A stretch of DNA of 64,000 nt from an uncultured Dysgonomonas sp. (GTDB taxonomy: Bacteria > Bacteroidota > Bacteroidia > Bacteroidales > Dysgonomonadaceae): the NCBI GenBank assembly GCA_900556485.1, contig USOX01000010.1:1-64000 (forward strand). The letters run 5' to 3'. Position numbers and translations under genes: made by a program. The notes below the pieces were generated by a model. That model worked only from the letters and a program-made list of their open reading frames with translations, searched no databases and was not told the DNA's origin. Positions 35,622 through 44,406 of the stretch are shown piece after piece; within the stretch, counting starts at the first letter, position 1, and each line of letters opens with the position of its first letter.

Positions 35622-36427
35622 TACCAATCCTTATTTTGTTTTCTGTTATCCTCGTTTTTCTTTTTACGTTCTTGCGCTTTTGCTTTATTTACTTTATCCT
35701 GAGTCTGTTTTTCGTCTTGTTCTATAGCTTCCAGCATTTGTTGCATATTTTCCTGCGACATTTGATTCTGTTGTTGCTGTTGATCCTGTTTCTGATCTTG
35801 TTTTTCGTCCTGCTTAGGATCCTGTTTTTGATCTTGATTCTGATCTTGCTTTTGGTCTTGTTTTTGATCCTGCTTATTGTCTTGATTTTTATCCTGATCT
35901 TCCTTGTCTTTTATCATCTTTTGGACTACAGCAAGGTTATATCTTGTTTCATTATCTTCCGGATTGAGGCGTAAAGCATTTTTATAGGCTTCCATCGAAA
36001 GTTTCAACACATCTTCTTTAGCTGCAGCTTGTTGCCCTCCTTGAGGTGCTTGTCCGGCCTGAGCTTGCATCATACTTTGCATTTCATTTTTCTCATTGGC
36101 TTTCTTTTTCAGGAATGTATTACCCATATTGCTCCATGCTGAACTCATCTTTTTAGGGTCTTCATTCTCCAATGTCAGGTAATGTTGATACTCTTTTAAT
36201 GCATCATCCCATTTTTGTTGCTTATAATATGTATTAGCCAGGTTGAAAGATGCTTCCTTCGAACTGGCATTTTTTTCTATCGCTTTACTGTATTCAGCTT
36301 CGGCAGTACCATATAACTGGTCATTATAAGCCTTATTACCCGAACGTATTGCTTTACGTACATCTTTTTGAGCAAATAGTCCGGTCGAAAATAATATAGA
36401 TAATATAATAAATAACGTTTTTTTCAT
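35621..36427 (-). CDS. batC: BatC: TPR protein with Gln/Asp/Lys-rich tail
   Basis: 268 residues. Signal peptide (about 1-20), then TPR repeats (about 28-95 and 145-175: SFNLANTYYKQQKWDDALKE and ALRLNPEDNETRYNLAVVQK). A long low-complexity tail follows (about 178-268) made of units such as QDQKQ and DPKQDEK and ending in basic residues. BatC usually binds other Bat proteins through its TPRs. It shares a TAATG overlap with the next gene. Confidence 0.87.
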   Translation of the reverse strand: MKKTLFIILSILFSTGLFAQKDVRKAIRSGNKAYNDQLYGTAEAEYSKAIEKNASSKEASFNLANTYYKQQKWDDALKEYQHYLTLENEDPKKMSSAWSNMGNTFLKKKANEKNEMQSMMQAQAGQAPQGGQQAAAKEDVLKLSMEAYKNALRLNPEDNETRYNLAVVQKMIKDKEDQDKNQDNKQDQKQDQKQDQNQDQKQDPKQDEKQDQKQDQQQQQNQMSQENMQQMLEAIEQDEKQTQDKVNKAKAQERKKKNEDNRKQNKDW

Positions 36428-36453
36428 CCTGTTTTTGATTTATATCAAATTCC

Positions 36454-37476
36454 TTATTTAAACAGTCTTACATTTCTGAATATTCTGTTCTTTTTGTCGA
36501 AAATACATATTTCTATAAACAGCAGGATTAGCATTACCCATGCGAATATCTGAAATTTTTCATCATATTCCGAATAAGCTACTCCATCTATTTCTTTTTT
36601 CTGGAGTTTTTCCAACTCTGCCTGAAGGCTTTTAAGTGCATTATTTGAATTATCTGCATGTGCATAAAGCCCTTTTCCTGCTTTTGCTATTTCGCGGCAC
36701 ATTTCTTCGTTCAACCTTGATACAACAGGCTGTCCTTGCGAGTCTCGTTTTACGTTGTTAGAGCCTTCGGCAAGAGGTACTAATGCTCCTTGTGTGGTTC
36801 CTATACCCACAACATTGACATGGACATCTTTTGCTGCTGCCCGTTTTGCTGCCTCTTCGGCATTTCCTTCGTGACTTTCCCCGTCAGTAATAAGGATAAT
36901 AGCCCTGTCTATATCTTCATCGTTCGAGAAACAGCTCATACTTATATCTATTGCGCTACCTATTACGGTTCCCTGCACAGGAACAATACTAGGGTCTATT
37001 GACTCTAAAAATAATTTCGCTGATTGATTGTCGGCTGTCAGCGGTAACTGTATAAACGCTTCTCCGGCAAAGACAACAATTGCAACTTTGTCATTTTTGC
37101 GTTCGTCTATTATACGGGTTAGCATTTGCTTTGCTTTAGCCAGCCTGCTAGGCTTTATATCCTCTGCCAGCATCGAATTGGATACGTCGATGGCAATAAC
37201 CAACTCAATTCCTTTTTTATCCACTTTTTCAACCTTCGTTCCGAATTGCGGACGGGCAAGGACAATGATACCGAATCCTATTACTGTCAATATTAACCAG
37301 AATTTCAGGTACGAACGTTTTAATGATAACTCCGGCATCATTTTCTTAACTAGAGCTAATGTGCCAAGCTTTTCTACGCTTTTTCGTTTATATATATTCA
37401 ACAGGATAAAACCTGCAATGAAAACGGGTATTGCGAAAAATAAATATAGAAATTCGGGATTTGCAAACTTAAACAT
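36454..37476 (-). CDS. batB: BatB: VWA-domain membrane protein
   Basis: 340 residues. Two N-terminal membrane segments (about 10-28 and 58-76) and one at the C-terminus (about 308-328) flank a von Willebrand factor A domain with the metal-ion site DVSNSM (about 96-101) and ITDGESHEGN (about 196-205). VWA proteins bind partner proteins through this Mg2+ site, here as part of the Bat complex with MoxR. Separated from batA by a palindromic element. Confidence 0.9.
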   Translation of the reverse strand: MFKFANPEFLYLFFAIPVFIAGFILLNIYKRKSVEKLGTLALVKKMMPELSLKRSYLKFWLILTVIGFGIIVLARPQFGTKVEKVDKKGIELVIAIDVSNSMLAEDIKPSRLAKAKQMLTRIIDERKNDKVAIVVFAGEAFIQLPLTADNQSAKLFLESIDPSIVPVQGTVIGSAIDISMSCFSNDEDIDRAIILITDGESHEGNAEEAAKRAAAKDVHVNVVGIGTTQGALVPLAEGSNNVKRDSQGQPVVSRLNEEMCREIAKAGKGLYAHADNSNNALKSLQAELEKLQKKEIDGVAYSEYDEKFQIFAWVMLILLFIEICIFDKKNRIFRNVRLFK

Positions 37477-37490
37477 GTTATTTCTTTATT

Positions 37491-37603
37491 GCCCCTCCAA
37501 ACCTCCCCAAAGGGGAGACTATAGAGGATATATTTGTATAATTATAACAATTTATTATGAATCATTTTTTTTCTCCTCCCCCTTTGGGGAGGCTGGGTGG
37601 GGC
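37491..37603. repeat. Palindromic intergenic element between batB and batA (MITE/REP-like)
   Basis: GCCCCTCCAAACCTCCCCAA (37491-37510, continuing AAGGGGAG to 37518) is the imperfect reverse complement of 37573-37603, which ends TGGGTGGGGC. About 55 bases of AT-rich DNA separate the arms. The outer edge abuts the batA stop codon (37604-37606). The arms look unlike the flanking coding DNA, as expected for a small inverted-repeat element. Confidence 0.75.
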
Positions 37604-38587
37604 TTATGGAATATTTCTTAACCATGTACGGCGTAGAATAAGCTCTAAACCAACGAGAGCCAAAGCCAATAGCGCAAATTGCATATAAAGCTCTTTCCTT
37701 TTGGTTACTGTATTTACGCTTATATGGTATTTCTCCATTTCGTTTATATCATCATATATTTCTTTCAAACTGGTAACATCAGTAGCCCTGAAATATTTTC
37801 CATTGGTGATAGATGCTATTTCTGTAAGTGTGCGTTCGTCAAAGTCGCCCGACACAGTCATAGTCTGCATACCATATGCGGTCATAACCTGAGCAATGGA
37901 CGAACCTCTCGATCCTACTCCAATAGTATATACACGTATACCATAAGAGGCAGCTAATTCTGCTGCTGTAAGAGGAGCTATTTGGCCGGCATTGTTCGAT
38001 CCGTCAGTCAATAGAATCACTACTTTCGATTTTGACTTACTGTCTTTCAGTCTGTTTACAGAGTTAGCTAACCCTAAACCGATTGCAGTACCATCATCTA
38101 TCATCCCAAATTTCACTTCGTTTAATAGATTTAATAATACTCTGTGGTCAGTTGTCAATGGGCATTGAGTGAAACTTTCACGAGCAAAGACCACTAGCCC
38201 AATTTTATCGCTTTTCCTGTCATTTATAAATTCTGCCGCTACTTTTTTTGCTGCTTCAAGTCGGGTAGGACTAAAATCCTGTGCTAACATAGTACTCGAC
38301 ATATCAAGTGCCAGAATTATATCTATACCTTCCGAGTTGCTTATATCCGAAGAGTTTACACTTTGAGGCCTAGCTATTACTATTATAATCAATCCTATGG
38401 CTATAACGCGTAGCAGGAAAGGAAAATGGCGCATATATACCCGAATAGATGAGGGTGCTTTTTCGAAAGCAAAGCTCGAAGACATCTTGAATGTTGCCTG
38501 CGTTTTGCGCAATTTTATTATATACCACACAATGAGCGGTATAAGCAGCAATAATAAAAGTAAATATTTCGGATTTGCAAATTCCAT
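37604..38587 (-). CDS. batA: BatA: VWA-domain membrane protein
   Basis: 327 residues with the same plan as BatB: membrane segments at about 8-25 and 58-76, a VWA domain with MIDAS motif DMSSTM (about 95-100) and LLTDGSNNAG (about 191-200), and a C-terminal membrane segment (about 303-322). It pairs with BatB in the Bacteroides aerotolerance operon. Its stop codon directly touches the palindromic element. Confidence 0.9.
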   Translation of the reverse strand: MEFANPKYLLLLLLLIPLIVWYIIKLRKTQATFKMSSSFAFEKAPSSIRVYMRHFPFLLRVIAIGLIIIVIARPQSVNSSDISNSEGIDIILALDMSSTMLAQDFSPTRLEAAKKVAAEFINDRKSDKIGLVVFARESFTQCPLTTDHRVLLNLLNEVKFGMIDDGTAIGLGLANSVNRLKDSKSKSKVVILLTDGSNNAGQIAPLTAAELAASYGIRVYTIGVGSRGSSIAQVMTAYGMQTMTVSGDFDERTLTEIASITNGKYFRATDVTSLKEIYDDINEMEKYHISVNTVTKRKELYMQFALLALALVGLELILRRTWLRNIP

Positions 38588-38599
38588 TTTTTATATCTT

Positions 38600-39658
38600 T
38601 TAGCTTTTTTGTTCGTTATTGTTGGCTGTATTTTGTTCAGGGGCTGAGCCTTCAGGTTTGTCTTTTTGTTGTTCTTCCAGAGTAGGTCGTTCCTCTACTT
38701 TTGTTTGGTTAACAAAAAGATAAGCATTTACCAGACTCAGGTCGTTCTCATCAGCAAAAGGTGTATATTTCGCAAACTTAACCAAGTCGGCCAAATGTAA
38801 TATCTGAGCCAGTCCGTCAGTTGCCGATTTTGTATCTGTAGCCAGATGAACAGCCTTGATTATATCCTCTGAAATCATTTCCGGAGCATCAATATTAAAT
38901 CTTCGGTCTATGTACTCGCGGAGAATATCTGTCAGCTCAGTAAAGTATTCTTTCTCCTGTCCTTTTTGCCATAATTTCGACGATTTTAATTTGTCAAGCT
39001 CTTGCAAAGCTACAACATGTGGAGGCAGCACAATCTTTGGTGTAAAGTAATATCCTTTCTTTTTCTTCCTCATAAAGAAGTATATACCAAAACCAATCAA
39101 TGCGAGTATTAACAAGATTAATAGAGGTATATATATATATTCCAGATAATCTTGCCATACAAAAGGGGCAGCTTGTATATCCTTTATATCAGATATTTGA
39201 AGCTTTACAAAATCAATCGAATCAGTCTGATTCTCTTTTAATAGCTCCAGATAAGCTAATGTGGAATCAGATAACTGTGGCGAAGTAACTTTCAACCCGA
39301 AATCGTTTGTCCGCAACGTATCTGTGCCATCTATGACCTGTATATAAGGGATATGATACAAGGTAGAATCGAAAGATGTAACTATATATTTTTGGTTTAT
39401 AGTCATCACCTCGGTCATCGTTGTATCAGGCGGAAGCATTTGCAATACCTCAATTCCATTTACTAGTGTATCGCCAAATATAGGAAAGATGATATTTCTA
39501 TCTTTCGGAGATATAACTTCTATGTTTATTACAGCATGCTCACCAATAAGGATATCTGATGGCTGAATAGTTGCTCGTACTGTCGATTTTTGTGCGACAA
39601 GCGAAAGCCCTGAGCAGCAGAGTAAGCAAAGTAATAGTATATTTCTTAGTTTCAACAT
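38600..39658 (-). CDS. Bat-operon membrane protein (DUF4381-like)
   Basis: 352 residues. A signal peptide (about 1-21) is followed by a periplasmic beta region (about 25-165) and a membrane segment (about 172-196), then a cytosolic part with helical LQELDKLKSSKLWQKGQEKE (about 217-236) and a charged, Pro/Glu/Asn-rich end. The position between DUF58 and batA, and the pattern of one membrane span with a helical tail, match the DUF4381-like proteins found in such operons. It probably helps link the periplasmic and cytosolic parts of the complex. Confidence 0.75.
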   Translation of the reverse strand: MLKLRNILLLCLLCCSGLSLVAQKSTVRATIQPSDILIGEHAVINIEVISPKDRNIIFPIFGDTLVNGIEVLQMLPPDTTMTEVMTINQKYIVTSFDSTLYHIPYIQVIDGTDTLRTNDFGLKVTSPQLSDSTLAYLELLKENQTDSIDFVKLQISDIKDIQAAPFVWQDYLEYIYIPLLILLILALIGFGIYFFMRKKKKGYYFTPKIVLPPHVVALQELDKLKSSKLWQKGQEKEYFTELTDILREYIDRRFNIDAPEMISEDIIKAVHLATDTKSATDGLAQILHLADLVKFAKYTPFADENDLSLVNAYLFVNQTKVEERPTLEEQQKDKPEGSAPEQNTANNNEQKS

Positions 39659-39762
39659 ATTGTCAGTTACAAGTTACGAGTTACGAGTTACAAACTTTTT
39701 AGAATGTAACTTTTAGCCTTTCACCTATTTATAATTCATCATTTATAACTTATAATTCTGAT

Positions 39763-40632
39763 TTAGCTTCTTTTCTTAAATAATGCCAACAAGGCCTTTA
39801 CATAATCTTCATCAGTTCGAACAGAAACACTGTCAACCTTGCTGCGATTGAATGATGTTTGCATACTTTGTTGCTGTTTTTGCCACCAGTCTTTATAGAT
39901 TTCCCTGACTTTTCGCGAAGATGTATCTACCCATCTTTCTGCACCTGTCTCAGCATCAAGTATTTTCATTAGCCCCACATTAGGAAGTTCTGTTTCCAAA
40001 TGATCATATACTTGCAGCGCTACAATATCATGCTTGCGGTTGGCAATAGTTAATGCATTATTATAATCTGCAATGTCGATAAAATCGGAAATCATAAATG
40101 TTGTACATCGCTTTTTAATAACATTGGTCAGATATTTCAAGGCCATTCCAACATCAGTTTTAGAACTATCTGCTTCAAAGTTGATCAGTTCGCGAATGAT
40201 ATATAATATATGTTTTTTCCCTTTTTTAGGAGGGATAAATTTTTCTATTTTATCAGAAAAGAAGATAACACCAATTTTATCATTATTCTGAATTGCCGAG
40301 AATGCTAGTGTAGCAGCAATTTCTGTTACTACATCACGCTTAACCGATTGCTTGGTACCGAAATCCTGACTGGCAGATACATCGACAAGAAGCATAACAG
40401 TAAGTTCACGCTCTTCTTCGAATACTTTTATGAAAGGCTTATTGTATCGGGCTGTTACATTCCAGTCTATATCACGGATATCATCACCATATTGATATTC
40501 GCGTACCTCAGAGAACGCCATCCCTCTACCTTTAAACGCAGAATGATACTGTCCGGCAAAAATATTGCTGGATAGCCCCTTTGTTTTAATTTCGATTTGG
40601 CGTACTTTTTTTAATAATTCGCTTGTTTCCAT
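39763..40632 (-). CDS. DUF58 family protein of the Bat operon
   Basis: 289 residues. The DUF58 core GRGMAFSEVREYQYGDDIRD (about 31-50) followed by IDWNVTARYNKPFIK, and a degenerate VWA-like domain after VMLLVDVSASQDFG (about 79-92), are clear. DUF58 proteins pair with MoxR AAA+ ATPases. It lies 97 bases after moxR, with direct repeats in the gap. Cytosolic, no membrane span. Confidence 0.9.
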   Translation of the reverse strand: METSELLKKVRQIEIKTKGLSSNIFAGQYHSAFKGRGMAFSEVREYQYGDDIRDIDWNVTARYNKPFIKVFEEERELTVMLLVDVSASQDFGTKQSVKRDVVTEIAATLAFSAIQNNDKIGVIFFSDKIEKFIPPKKGKKHILYIIRELINFEADSSKTDVGMALKYLTNVIKKRCTTFMISDFIDIADYNNALTIANRKHDIVALQVYDHLETELPNVGLMKILDAETGAERWVDTSSRKVREIYKDWWQKQQQSMQTSFNRSKVDSVSVRTDEDYVKALLALFKKRS

Positions 40633-40690
40633 AGAAATATAATATGCTAATTATTCAATGTGCCTATATGCCAATTCTTTCGTTACAGAT

Positions 40691-40727
40691 CATCGGCATA
40701 TTGGCATATTATTACATTGGCATATTG
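40691..40727. repeat. GGCATATT short repeats between moxR and DUF58
   Basis: Three copies of GGCATATT occur, two in tandem and a third after eight bases, with a partial inverted copy (TATGCC) about 20 bases before. Origin unknown. Confidence 0.5.
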
Positions 40728-40729
40728 CC

Positions 40730-41722
40730 TTATGGTACTTCTACTTTATTAAGTATTTCGCTGATTATTTCATCAGAAGTTGTATTGTTTGCTTCTGCTT
40801 CATATGTCAGCCCGATACGGTGGCGCAGCACATCGTGGCAAACAGCACGTATATCTTCCGGAATAACATATCCTCTACGTTTGATAAAAGCATAGGCACG
40901 AGAAGCTAAAGCCAAACTGATAGATGCACGAGGCGAAGCACCGAACCCTATCATTCCCTTCAATGAAGTTAAGCCATTATCCTCAGGGAAACGGGTTGCA
41001 AATACAATATCTACAATATATTTCTCGATTTTCTCGTCCAGATAAACATCTTTTACGACATTACGAGCACTGATAATTTCCTCTGCTTTCATCACAGGAG
41101 TTACTGTACCATAATCACCTGTAAGGTTATTTCTTAAGATAAGTTTTTCTTCTTCTTTTTTAGGATAATTGATAACAACCTTCAACATGAAACGGTCTAC
41201 TTGTGCTTCAGGAAGCGGATAAGTACCTTCTTGTTCAATCGGGTTTTGGGTTGCCATTACAAGGAAAGGGGATGGCAGCTTATATGTTTTTTCTCCGATT
41301 GTAACCTGGCGTTCTTGCATGGCTTCAAGCAAGGCACTTTGTACTTTGGCTGGTGCACGGTTGATCTCATCTGCCAGTACAAAGTTCGAAAATACAGGAC
41401 CATGTTTCACAAAAAACTCTTCAGTTTTCTGGCTGTAAATCATTGTACCGATAACATCAGCAGGAAGTAAGTCCGGTGTAAACTGAATACGACTGTATTT
41501 AGCATCAATCAAAGATGCTAATGTTTTTATAGCTAGTGTTTTTGCTAATCCGGGAACCCCTTCAAGTAAGATATGTCCATCTGCCAGCAATCCTATTAAA
41601 AGCGATTCTACAAGATGCTTTTGTCCAACAATTACTTTGTCCATACCCATAGTAAGGGCTTCTACAAATGAGCTTTTGCTCTGAATTCTTTCGGTAAGTT
41701 CTCGAATGTCAACTTGCGCCAT
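40730..41722 (-). CDS. moxR: MoxR-family AAA+ ATPase
   Basis: 330 residues. Walker A reads GVPGLAKT (about 55-62), Walker B with sensor region reads FVLADEINRAPAKVQSALLE (about 113-132), and a conserved ATQNPIEQEGTYPLPEAQ stretch (about 151-168) is typical of MoxR. It is the first gene of the bat operon and acts as a chaperone-like motor on the VWA proteins. Upstream are about 345 gene-free bases (41723-42067) holding two TATCTTTG elements on the minus strand. Confidence 0.93.
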   Translation of the reverse strand: MAQVDIRELTERIQSKSSFVEALTMGMDKVIVGQKHLVESLLIGLLADGHILLEGVPGLAKTLAIKTLASLIDAKYSRIQFTPDLLPADVIGTMIYSQKTEEFFVKHGPVFSNFVLADEINRAPAKVQSALLEAMQERQVTIGEKTYKLPSPFLVMATQNPIEQEGTYPLPEAQVDRFMLKVVINYPKKEEEKLILRNNLTGDYGTVTPVMKAEEIISARNVVKDVYLDEKIEKYIVDIVFATRFPEDNGLTSLKGMIGFGASPRASISLALASRAYAFIKRRGYVIPEDIRAVCHDVLRHRIGLTYEAEANNTTSDEIISEILNKVEVP

Positions 41723-41860
41723 GTTTTTATTGAATTAAGCGTTTATATTTATTTTTTTATTTCCTTTTCATGTCAGTTTGTTTTCTGACTTTAATGTTGA
41801 ATATAGCTGTTTTTACCAAAGAAGATAACTAAACATTCCTTATTTTAAATGCTGAGCACA

Positions 41861-41868
41861 CAAAGATA
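41861..41868 (-). promoter_or_regulatory. Proximal -7 element for the bat operon
   Basis: The minus-strand sequence TATCTTTG matches TAnnTTTG, about 140 bases before the moxR start. Confidence 0.5.
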
Positions 41869-41962
41869 TGTACTAGGCACACAAAAATAAATATGTTAAA
41901 TCTGAAATCCGATAAATAGGAGTTAAAAATAATTAAGTTTAATCAGTATTTCTCATATCAGA

Positions 41963-41970
41963 CAAAGATA
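41963..41970 (-). promoter_or_regulatory. Distal -7 element for the bat operon
   Basis: A second minus-strand TATCTTTG lies about 240 bases before moxR, just past the terminator of the upstream gene. One or both elements may be used. Confidence 0.45.
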
Positions 41971-42006
41971 TAAACGTATTCGGGATAAGCTTTTGTATTT
42001 ACTAAA

Positions 42007-42036
42007 AAAGAGTTGCTATTTTTATAACAACTCTTT
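42007..42036 (-). terminator. Terminator of the BamE-like lipoprotein gene
   Basis: AAAGAGTTG (42007-42015) pairs with CAACTCTTT (42028-42036), and a T run follows on the minus strand. It insulates the bat promoter region. Confidence 0.65.
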
Positions 42037-42067
42037 CTTTTGCATTTTATTTTTCAATCAAATAAGA

Positions 42068-42343
42068 TTATTCTTCTGTTTCTTTGTACCATTTATACAA
42101 ACGTCCGTCTACAAACTGGAAGTTCCAGTAGTTTTTATATCTGTCTTTGTAGACTATTGTTTGGTTATTGTAGTCCCTTTGGTCGGTAACAGTATATTTG
42201 TCGCCCATCAAAGATATAATTTCATCCTGAGTCATGCCCAGCTCCACTTGTTTCAATTGTGTATTATATGCCTGACCAACAACACTACATGCTGATACAG
42301 TGAAGGTGATTGCTGCAATTAATACAAATAATAATTTCTTCAT
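42068..42343 (-). CDS. Small BamE/SmpA-like lipoprotein
   Basis: 91 residues with a lipoprotein signal (MKKLLFVLIAAITFTVSAC, Cys about 19). The rest (QVELGMTQDEIISLMGDKY, then YWNFQFVDGRLYKWY) matches the BamE/SmpA-OmlA fold, in which the G(M/L)TxxxVxxLxG pattern starts the domain. It is an outer-membrane-associated envelope protein; a role in Bam assembly is not certain since many small lipoproteins share this fold. Monocistronic with a terminator. Confidence 0.75.
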   Translation of the reverse strand: MKKLLFVLIAAITFTVSACSVVGQAYNTQLKQVELGMTQDEIISLMGDKYTVTDQRDYNNQTIVYKDRYKNYWNFQFVDGRLYKWYKETEE

Positions 42344-42457
42344 AATCCTTATTTATAGTTTGTTTATTAATACTGCTTTTATAACAGATAATAGTGTGGA
42401 TAAGTTCTCTATCAATAACTGTTTAATATGAAGAATATTGTTTTTTATGCCTTGTTT

Positions 42458-43465
42458 TTATTTTTTTCTTGCCAACATTGCAAAACCGAAAAATCCACAC
42501 AGGATTACCCAAATAGCCTGAACCGCAAATACTCCGGTTGCAAAAGCCGTTGCATGTAATATATCAACCTGATATAAGCTAAATGCGGCAATAACGGCTA
42601 TTTGCCAAGGTCCTAATCCTCCATTAGACGGAACTCCCATACTGATACTACTCAATGCGAAAGCAAAAAGACCTGCTACAATACCAAGATCTGATGTAAA
42701 ATCGAAAGCAAAAAATGTAATATAAAAATAAAGAAAATACGATCCCCATATACCAATTGTATATAAGAATAAACGTGTTTTTGTTTTCATTTTCCATATG
42801 GCTTTCATATCCGCAATCATACCTTTCAGTAAGTCTTTTATTTTTCTGACTAAAACATTTTCACTGAAATATTTAAAGACTATAAAGGTGGTTATAATTG
42901 CAGCTGCAATTGCTATATAGAGTAGGGGAGATGTGAAAATATTAGTAAAAGTGTCGAATGTTTGCTGATTGCTTTTGAGATAGGTGACAAAATGTTGCAT
43001 GTTAAAAGCAAATGCAATCAAAGAGATAGTAAGAACTGTAAATGTATCAAATATCCGGTCTAGTATCATCGTGCCAAATAGTTTGGCGAAAGGGACTTTC
43101 TCTTCCTTTGCAATAGCTGTACATCTCCATATTTCGCCAACACGAGGAAGGGCAAAGTTTACAGCATATCCTCCATAAATAGCATAATTAAGGTTTGATA
43201 CTTTAGGAGAGTAACCCAGTGGCTTTATGAACAATTCCCAACGATAGCCCCGGATTGTATTTCCTAAAAGTCCGAATATAAGCGAAAATAAAAGAATACC
43301 CCAATTAGCATTTCTTAGAATGCTCCATACTTCGGCAAAATCAATATCTCTGAAAAGGTAGTATATAATAGCAACTCCGAAGAGTAGGGGCAGAACTATT
43401 TTAATGAGTTTATTCAGGAACGAGCTTTTTTTCGATTCGGTGGTCTCTTGTATTTCTTCTCCCAT
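42458..43465 (-). CDS. Flippase-like UPF0104/YbhN membrane protein
   Basis: 335 residues with about eight membrane segments. It starts with a short charged cytosolic tail, then LIKIVLPLLFGVAIIYYLF, and contains the family patterns GNTIRGYRWELFIKPLG and PRVGEIWRCTAIA with SISMGVPSNGGLGPWQIAVI near residues 273-292. These belong to the lysylphosphatidylglycerol synthase transmembrane/UPF0104 family, believed to flip lipids. The substrate is unknown. Divergent from rsmA. Confidence 0.85.
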   Translation of the reverse strand: MGEEIQETTESKKSSFLNKLIKIVLPLLFGVAIIYYLFRDIDFAEVWSILRNANWGILLFSLIFGLLGNTIRGYRWELFIKPLGYSPKVSNLNYAIYGGYAVNFALPRVGEIWRCTAIAKEEKVPFAKLFGTMILDRIFDTFTVLTISLIAFAFNMQHFVTYLKSNQQTFDTFTNIFTSPLLYIAIAAAIITTFIVFKYFSENVLVRKIKDLLKGMIADMKAIWKMKTKTRLFLYTIGIWGSYFLYFYITFFAFDFTSDLGIVAGLFAFALSSISMGVPSNGGLGPWQIAVIAAFSLYQVDILHATAFATGVFAVQAIWVILCGFFGFAMLARKK

Positions 43466-43537
43466 CGTATATAGGTTAATTTGTAAATTTTGTATATAAA
43501 CATCAGGAACAAAGGCTAAATTTTATTAATAAAATAG

Positions 43538-43545
43538 TACCTTTG
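43538..43545 (+). promoter_or_regulatory. -7 element for rsmA
   Basis: TACCTTTG matches TAnnTTTG. Because it covers the GTG at 43545, that GTG cannot be the start and the ATG at 43575 is preferred. Confidence 0.6.
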
Positions 43546-43574
43546 TGCCTGCAAAGATAATCATAATTATAAGT

Positions 43575-44375
43575 ATGACAGCAGTTAGGCCAAAGAAATT
43601 CTTAGGACAACATTTTCTGAAAGATCTGGATATTGCGCGTCGCATAGCCGATACTTTAGACGATTTTCCAATCGTACCTGTTATTGAGGTAGGGCCGGGA
43701 ATGGGAGTGTTGACTCAATTTCTGATAGAAAAGAAGAAGGACTTGACTGTTGTTGAGTTAGATAGAGATTCAGTACCATATCTCAATGAACATTATCCCG
43801 ATCTACGGGGGCATATAATTGAAGACGATTTCCTGAAACTGGATTTGTTGCAAATTTATGGAGATAAATTCTGTGTAATCGGAAATTATCCATACAATAT
43901 ATCATCACAAATATTCTTTAAGGTATTAGATTATAAGAATCATATTCCATGCTGTTCTGGTATGCTACAAAAAGAAGTGGCTGAACGTATAGCTGCAAAG
44001 CCCGGTGGTAAAACATATGGAATTCTGAGTGTATTGCTTCAGGCATGGTACGATATCGAATATCTTTTTACTGTGAGCGAAACTGTTTTCGATCCACCTC
44101 CAAAGGTAAAATCGGCAGTGGTCAGGCTTGTGAGGAATAGCCGTCAGTCTCTGAATTGTGATGAAAAATTATTTAAGACAGTCGTGAAGACTAGCTTTAA
44201 TCAGCGTAGAAAAACTCTACGAAATTCTATAAAGCCTCTTTTGGGTAAAGATTGTGAAGCTTATTCGAATCCAATCTTTGGTGAACGACCCGAGCGGCTC
44301 TCGGTTGCAGATTTTGAAGAGCTGACTAATATTGTTGCTGCTTTTTTGCCCGGGAGTACCAGTGAGAAGAAATAG
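43575..44375 (+). CDS. rsmA: 16S rRNA dimethyladenosine transferase
   Basis: 266 residues starting MTAVRPKKFLGQHFLKDLD, the normal KsgA/RsmA N-terminus. SAM-binding motifs are EVGPGMGVLT (about 38-47), and the catalytic motif IV NYPYNIS occurs at about 107-113, followed by the C-terminal domain containing NQRRKTLRNSIKP (about 206-218). It dimethylates two adenines at the 3' end of 16S rRNA in late ribosome assembly. The GTG at 43545 was rejected because of the promoter position. CorA follows by 31 bases. Confidence 0.93.
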   Translation: MTAVRPKKFLGQHFLKDLDIARRIADTLDDFPIVPVIEVGPGMGVLTQFLIEKKKDLTVVELDRDSVPYLNEHYPDLRGHIIEDDFLKLDLLQIYGDKFCVIGNYPYNISSQIFFKVLDYKNHIPCCSGMLQKEVAERIAAKPGGKTYGILSVLLQAWYDIEYLFTVSETVFDPPPKVKSAVVRLVRNSRQSLNCDEKLFKTVVKTSFNQRRKTLRNSIKPLLGKDCEAYSNPIFGERPERLSVADFEELTNIVAAFLPGSTSEKK

Positions 44376-44406
44376 AATACGCACACCTTAAAAAAGAAAA
44401 GCGCTC

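Noticed and set aside
41723..42067. A riboswitch or RNA gene upstream of moxR
   Set aside because: Only two promoter-like elements and a terminator for the upstream gene could be seen; no conserved aptamer was recognised.
43545..44375. GTG start of rsmA
   Set aside because: The GTG overlaps the probable -7 element and the extra residues do not resemble RsmA; the ATG at 43575 fits.
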